Below, piece after piece: positions 14,706 to 17,750 of a DNA stretch of 17,750 nucleotides. The translations under genes were made by a program, and so were the position numbers. The notes under the pieces are model-generated. The model was not told the origin of the DNA and made no database searches. It worked only from the letters and a program-made list of their open reading frames with translations. The stretch's first letter is position 1. The number at the start of each line of letters is the position of its first letter. Origin of the DNA: JADHLK01 sp038131695 (GTDB taxonomy: Bacteria; Pseudomonadota; Alphaproteobacteria; Puniceispirillales; Puniceispirillaceae); contig JAYPQA010000083.1 of the NCBI GenBank assembly GCA_038131695.1, positions 1 to 17,750 on the forward strand, given 5' to 3'.

Positions 14706-16010
14706 TTACCAGCGGCGTTCCAGTTTCTTGCGCAGCCAGACAGCCGCAGCGTTCATCACCACCAGAAAAGCCAGCAGCACGATAATCGCCGCGCTGGTTT
14801 TCTGGATAAACATCCGTTCGGCAAAATCTGCCCACATGAAAATCTGCACCGGCAGAACCGTCCCGGGATCGGTAACCGAACCCGGTATATCCACAATAAA
14901 GGCGACCATGCCGATCATCAACAGCGGCGCGGTCTCGCCCAGAGCCTGGGCCATGCCGATAATCGTCCCGGTCAGCATCCCCGGCATCGCCAGCGGCAGG
15001 ACATGGTGAAAAATCACCTGCATACGCGACGCCCCGATACCGAGCGCCGCATCCTTGATAGAAGGCGGAACCGCCCGGATCGCCGCGCGGGAGGAAATAA
15101 TAATCGTCGGCAAGGTCATCAAGGCCAGCACCAGCCCGCCAATCAGCGGAATAGAGCGCGGCAGGCCGAACAGATTGATGAAAATCGCCAGGCCCAGAAT
15201 CCCGAACACCACAGAGGGCACCGCCGCCAGATTGTTGATATTGATCTCAATCAGCTCAGTTATCCGGTTTTTCGGGGCGATCTCCTCCAGATAGATGGCA
15301 CTGGCCACGCCGATAGGAAAGCTGACCACAAGACAGATAAACAAGGTCAGAATGGAGCCGGTCAGCGCCCCCAAAATGCCGGCCATCTCAGCATTGCGCG
15401 AGGCCGAGCCGAAAAACAGATAGTCGGACAGCCGATAATGAATTCGCCCTTCAGCCTGTAGCTGATCAACAAACCCTATCAGCCGGTCATTGATGCGGCG
15501 ATCCGCCTCTGGGGTGTCGCGCAGGATAAAGCCGCGCAGGAAGGAATCAATATCATCATCCACCGCAAACAGAATGGTTTGCGTGGTGCCCAGCAGGGCC
15601 GGGTCTGCCACAATCATCTTGCGCAGGCGCTGTTCTGCCCCGGCGGACAGGGTTTTGCCTGCATCGCGGCGGGCTGAGCGGCCAGCGGGCTGAAGAATGT
15701 CAAACAGGGCGGCGCGCACCACGCCTCTAGCATCTCCGGCATACAGGGATTCAACGCTGGCATCGCCTTGCGGGTCCAGCCGCGCGGCATCCAGCTGCAC
15801 CTCCAGCTCAACATAATATTGGAAAAAGCCGGGAATCCCGCGAGAGAAGATAGAGGCAAATAAAATCACCAAAAAGGTCAGCGCAATCAGCACCCCGGCC
15901 AGCCCCATCCGGTGAAAGCGCCGCTCTGCCCGGCGCCGTCTGGCAAGGCTGGCTTCAACCCGGCGGGCCGCCTCATCCGGGGGCAGCATGGTTTTTGTTT
16001 GCTCAGTCAT
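14706..16010 (-). CDS. pstA: phosphate ABC transporter permease PstA
   Basis: Inner-membrane subunit of the phosphate importer, about 434 residues. One membrane segment near residues 35-57 is followed by a periplasmic domain of about 150 residues, which is the N-terminal extension (DUF3333 type) typical of alphaproteobacterial PstA. The core permease follows, with about five segments from residue 210 on. The cytoplasmic EAA loop that contacts PstB reads DAALGIGASRMQVIFHHVLP. The ATG at 16010 overlaps the pstC stop as ATGACTGA, showing translational coupling; an in-frame GTG at 16019 would add three residues. It lies 17 bases before pstB and the frame is intact. Confidence 0.94.
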   Translation of the reverse strand: MTEQTKTMLPPDEAARRVEASLARRRRAERRFHRMGLAGVLIALTFLVILFASIFSRGIPGFFQYYVELEVQLDAARLDPQGDASVESLYAGDARGVVRAALFDILQPAGRSARRDAGKTLSAGAEQRLRKMIVADPALLGTTQTILFAVDDDIDSFLRGFILRDTPEADRRINDRLIGFVDQLQAEGRIHYRLSDYLFFGSASRNAEMAGILGALTGSILTLFICLVVSFPIGVASAIYLEEIAPKNRITELIEININNLAAVPSVVFGILGLAIFINLFGLPRSIPLIGGLVLALMTLPTIIISSRAAIRAVPPSIKDAALGIGASRMQVIFHHVLPLAMPGMLTGTIIGMAQALGETAPLLMIGMVAFIVDIPGSVTDPGTVLPVQIFMWADFAERMFIQKTSAAIIVLLAFLVVMNAAAVWLRKKLERRW

Positions 16011-17385
16011 ATTGCTCACGGTATTTCTTCACAATTTGCAGGGCAAAGAAATTCAGCCCCAGAGTGATCACAATCAAGGTCAGCGCCAGCGCAAAGGCAG
16101 ACAGCGTCTTGGCTGATTCAAATTCCTGATCGCCCACCAGAATGGTCACAATCTGGCTGGTGACCGTGGTGACCGCATCCAGCGGATTGAGCGAGAGATT
16201 GGCCGCCAGCCCGGCCGCCATCACCACAATCATCGTCTCGCCCACCGCGCGGCTGACTGCCAGCAAAATGGCGGCGACAACACCCGGCAGGGCGGCTGGC
16301 AGCACCACCTGACGCACCATCTCAGCGCGAGTGGAGCCCAGCCCGAGGGCCGCATCCCGCAGCGATTGCGGCACCGCATTGATCACATCATCAGATAAGG
16401 AGGACACGAACGGGATAATCATAATCCCCATCACCAGCCCGGCAGCGAGCGCCGATTCGCTGGCCACATCCAGCCCGACAGACAGGCCGGTCTGGCGAAT
16501 CAGCGGGGCCACGGTGAGGGCGGCAAAAAAGCCATAAACAACGGTTGGCACACCGGCCAGAATCTCCATCAGCGGCTTGATCAGCGCGCGGTTGCGCAGG
16601 CTGGCATATTCAGAGAGGTAAATCGCGCTGAACAGCCCGACCGGAACCGCCACACACAAGGCGATGACGGAAATCAAAAAAGTGCCGACAAACAGGGGCA
16701 CGGAGCCATAGCCAGCCTCTCCGCCACCGGACCCGGCCCGCTCTGCCCCTTCAAATTGCGGGTTCCAGGTCAGGCCGAACAGGAAATCGGTAACCGGAAC
16801 CAGCGCGAAAAAGCGCAGGCTTTCAAAAATAACGGAAAAAACAATGCCGATGGTGGTCAAAATCGCGATGACTGAGCTGGCGGCGAGCAGCCAGACCACC
16901 GTGCGCTCAACCAGATTGCGCGCCCGCAATTCAGGATGAATGCGCCAGAGGGCGAAAAAGCCGCCTGCCAGCGCCAGCGTCAGGCAGCACAGGCTGGTCA
17001 GCTGGGCCGAGATCGCCAGCCAGCCCTGCCAGGCCGCTGCCGCCTCCCTTGCCCAGGATTCAGCCGCCCCAAAATCAACACCGGCCACCAGATTCTCAAT
17101 CTGGGCCAGCACAATCTGTTCGTTAAAGCCCGGCCGCGTGGCCAGATCAGCCGGATAGAAGGCTGTTACCATCTGGCGGAACAGAATATCATCCCCAATA
17201 GCCATCACCGCGAGCAGCAAAAGAGCAGGCAGCCCGGCGGCGAGCGCAGCAAAACTGCCATAAAAATGCGGCAGGGAGTGAAGCGGGAGCCCGGTCTGGC
17301 GGGCGTGCAATGCCTGTCGGCGGCCCAGCCAGAAAAACACAGCAGCCAGCAGCAGGACAATAATTCCGGTGATCGGTGTTGGCAT
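16003..17385 (-). CDS. pstC: phosphate ABC transporter permease PstC
   Basis: Partner permease of PstA, about 460 residues, larger than the roughly 320-residue E. coli protein. Two extra N-terminal membrane segments (near residues 5-22 and 40-62) and a soluble stretch precede the conserved core. The core carries the VPVGLFSAIYLSEYA and ILAGVPTVVYGFFA segments and the EAA loop RDAALGLGSTRAEMVRQVVLP. The ATG at 17385 gives the start MPTPITG; an in-frame TTG at 17409 is the less likely alternative. The gene ends by overlapping the pstA start by eight bases. It is separated from pstS by about 130 bases that contain a strong hairpin. Confidence 0.93.
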   Translation of the reverse strand: MPTPITGIIVLLLAAVFFWLGRRQALHARQTGLPLHSLPHFYGSFAALAAGLPALLLLAVMAIGDDILFRQMVTAFYPADLATRPGFNEQIVLAQIENLVAGVDFGAAESWAREAAAAWQGWLAISAQLTSLCCLTLALAGGFFALWRIHPELRARNLVERTVVWLLAASSVIAILTTIGIVFSVIFESLRFFALVPVTDFLFGLTWNPQFEGAERAGSGGGEAGYGSVPLFVGTFLISVIALCVAVPVGLFSAIYLSEYASLRNRALIKPLMEILAGVPTVVYGFFAALTVAPLIRQTGLSVGLDVASESALAAGLVMGIMIIPFVSSLSDDVINAVPQSLRDAALGLGSTRAEMVRQVVLPAALPGVVAAILLAVSRAVGETMIVVMAAGLAANLSLNPLDAVTTVTSQIVTILVGDQEFESAKTLSAFALALTLIVITLGLNFFALQIVKKYREQYD

Positions 17386-17461
17386 CGCTGTTTTCCGGTC
17401 CTGGTCCAAGGCTGGTTTTCACAAAGGCCCAGCCTGCCTAAAAACTATGCTCTTAATCAAG

Positions 17462-17490
17462 GGGCAGCCCCTGACTGTCAAGGGCTGCCC
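17462..17490 (-). terminator. intercistronic hairpin between pstS and pstC
   Basis: GGGCAGCCC (17462-17470) and GGGCTGCCC (17482-17490) form a perfect nine-base stem around an 11-base loop that itself contains TGAC/GTCA. It lies 24 bases after the pstS stop. In the direction of the operon it is followed by CTTGATTAAG rather than a T-run, so it is more likely an mRNA 3'-end stabiliser or attenuator that raises PstS over the membrane subunits than a full terminator. Confidence 0.65.
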
Positions 17491-17514
17491 GTTATTTTTC
17501 CCTATTATGCCAAA

Positions 17515-17750
17515 TTACTTCAGCATATCAGCTGTCAGGGCCGGCAGGTCAGCCATGGCCTTTTGGTTGGCATTCCGCTCAGCGCTCGGCATCGGAATCA
17601 TGCCTGCATCAGCCAGCACACCATCATCACCCCAATTCTTGGTCCACTCAGCCATATATTCTTTCAGGCCCGGAACCACACTGATATGGGCGTGCTTGAT
17701 GTAGAAATACAGGGCCCGGGAGGCCTTGTAGGAGCCATCGGCAATCGCCT
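17515..17750 (-). CDS. pstS: phosphate-binding protein PstS (partial, C-terminal 77 residues)
   Basis: Open minus-strand frame entering from the right edge and ending in TAA at 17515. It reads IADGSYKASRALYFYIKHAHISVVPGLKEYMAEW in two blocks and ends MPSAERNANQKAMADL...ADML-K. The SRALYFYIK and PGLKEYM elements are the C-terminal lobe of alphaproteobacterial PstS, the periplasmic protein that captures inorganic phosphate for PstCAB. The signal peptide, phosphate-binding Ser/Thr residues and any Pho box lie outside the window. Its place ahead of pstC-pstA-pstB-phoU confirms the family. Confidence 0.92.
   Translation of the reverse strand, partial: AIADGSYKASRALYFYIKHAHISVVPGLKEYMAEWTKNWGDDGVLADAGMIPMPSAERNANQKAMADLPALTADMLK

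Noticed and set aside
13330..15461. Plus-strand open frames opposite phoU, pstB and pstA
   Set aside because: They lie fully antisense to well-recognised Pst proteins and have compositions typical of reverse-frame translation.
1..17750. Mobile element, prophage, CRISPR array or defence island
   Set aside because: No transposase, integrase, terminal inverted repeats, spaced repeats, nucleases or toxin-antitoxin pairs are visible; gene content is metabolic and transport.

Overview
The window looks like ordinary chromosome of an alphaproteobacterium. It is GC-rich, the genes are tightly packed, tRNA-Val has the alphaproteobacterial form, and PstC and PstA carry the long N-terminal extensions common in that class. 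A marine oligotroph-type relative is possible, but nothing here fixes the genus. I see no phage, transposon, integron or CRISPR array.

Layout. (1) 1-5226: a small catabolic-looking neighbourhood. A partial amidohydrolase (minus) diverges from a feruloyl-CoA-synthetase-type acyl-CoA ligase (plus). The ligase converges, sharing its stop site, with a minus-strand run of class II aldolase, MFS transporter and acyl-CoA dehydrogenase. (2) 5223-8276: three damaged genes, namely the class II aldolase, a ketopantoate-reductase-like gene and a MetE-like methionine synthase II homologue. (3) 8557-9595: moaA, also split by frameshifts. (4) 9636-11291: a DapA-family lyase/synthase and hisI, both minus. 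(5) 11404-11475: tRNA-Val(CAC). (6) 11596-13097: a TauD/TfdA-like dioxygenase and an NTF2/SnoaL-like protein. (7) 13114-17750: the high-affinity phosphate operon, read on the minus strand as pstS (partial)-pstC-pstA-pstB-phoU.

The most striking property is that damage is concentrated in some genes while others are fully open. The aldolase, panE-like, metE-like, moaA and pstB genes all need small indels, mostly single-base deletions, to read through. The tRNA-Val gene lacks three bases that would complete its acceptor stem, D-loop and T-arm. Because moaA, pstB and a tRNA are affected together, and several losses shorten short homopolymers, uncorrected sequencing or assembly error seems more likely than gene decay. 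Real degeneration of the 5.2-8.3 kb block cannot be excluded from sequence alone.

Regulatory signals that can be read include a good sigma70-like promoter with a palindrome over its -35 box in front of the DapA-family gene. A TATAAT promoter followed by a 19-bp tandem repeat precedes moaA. A 15-bp tandem repeat carries the -10 element of the dioxygenase gene. A strong hairpin lies between pstS and pstC. I did not find a convincing undescribed multi-gene system.
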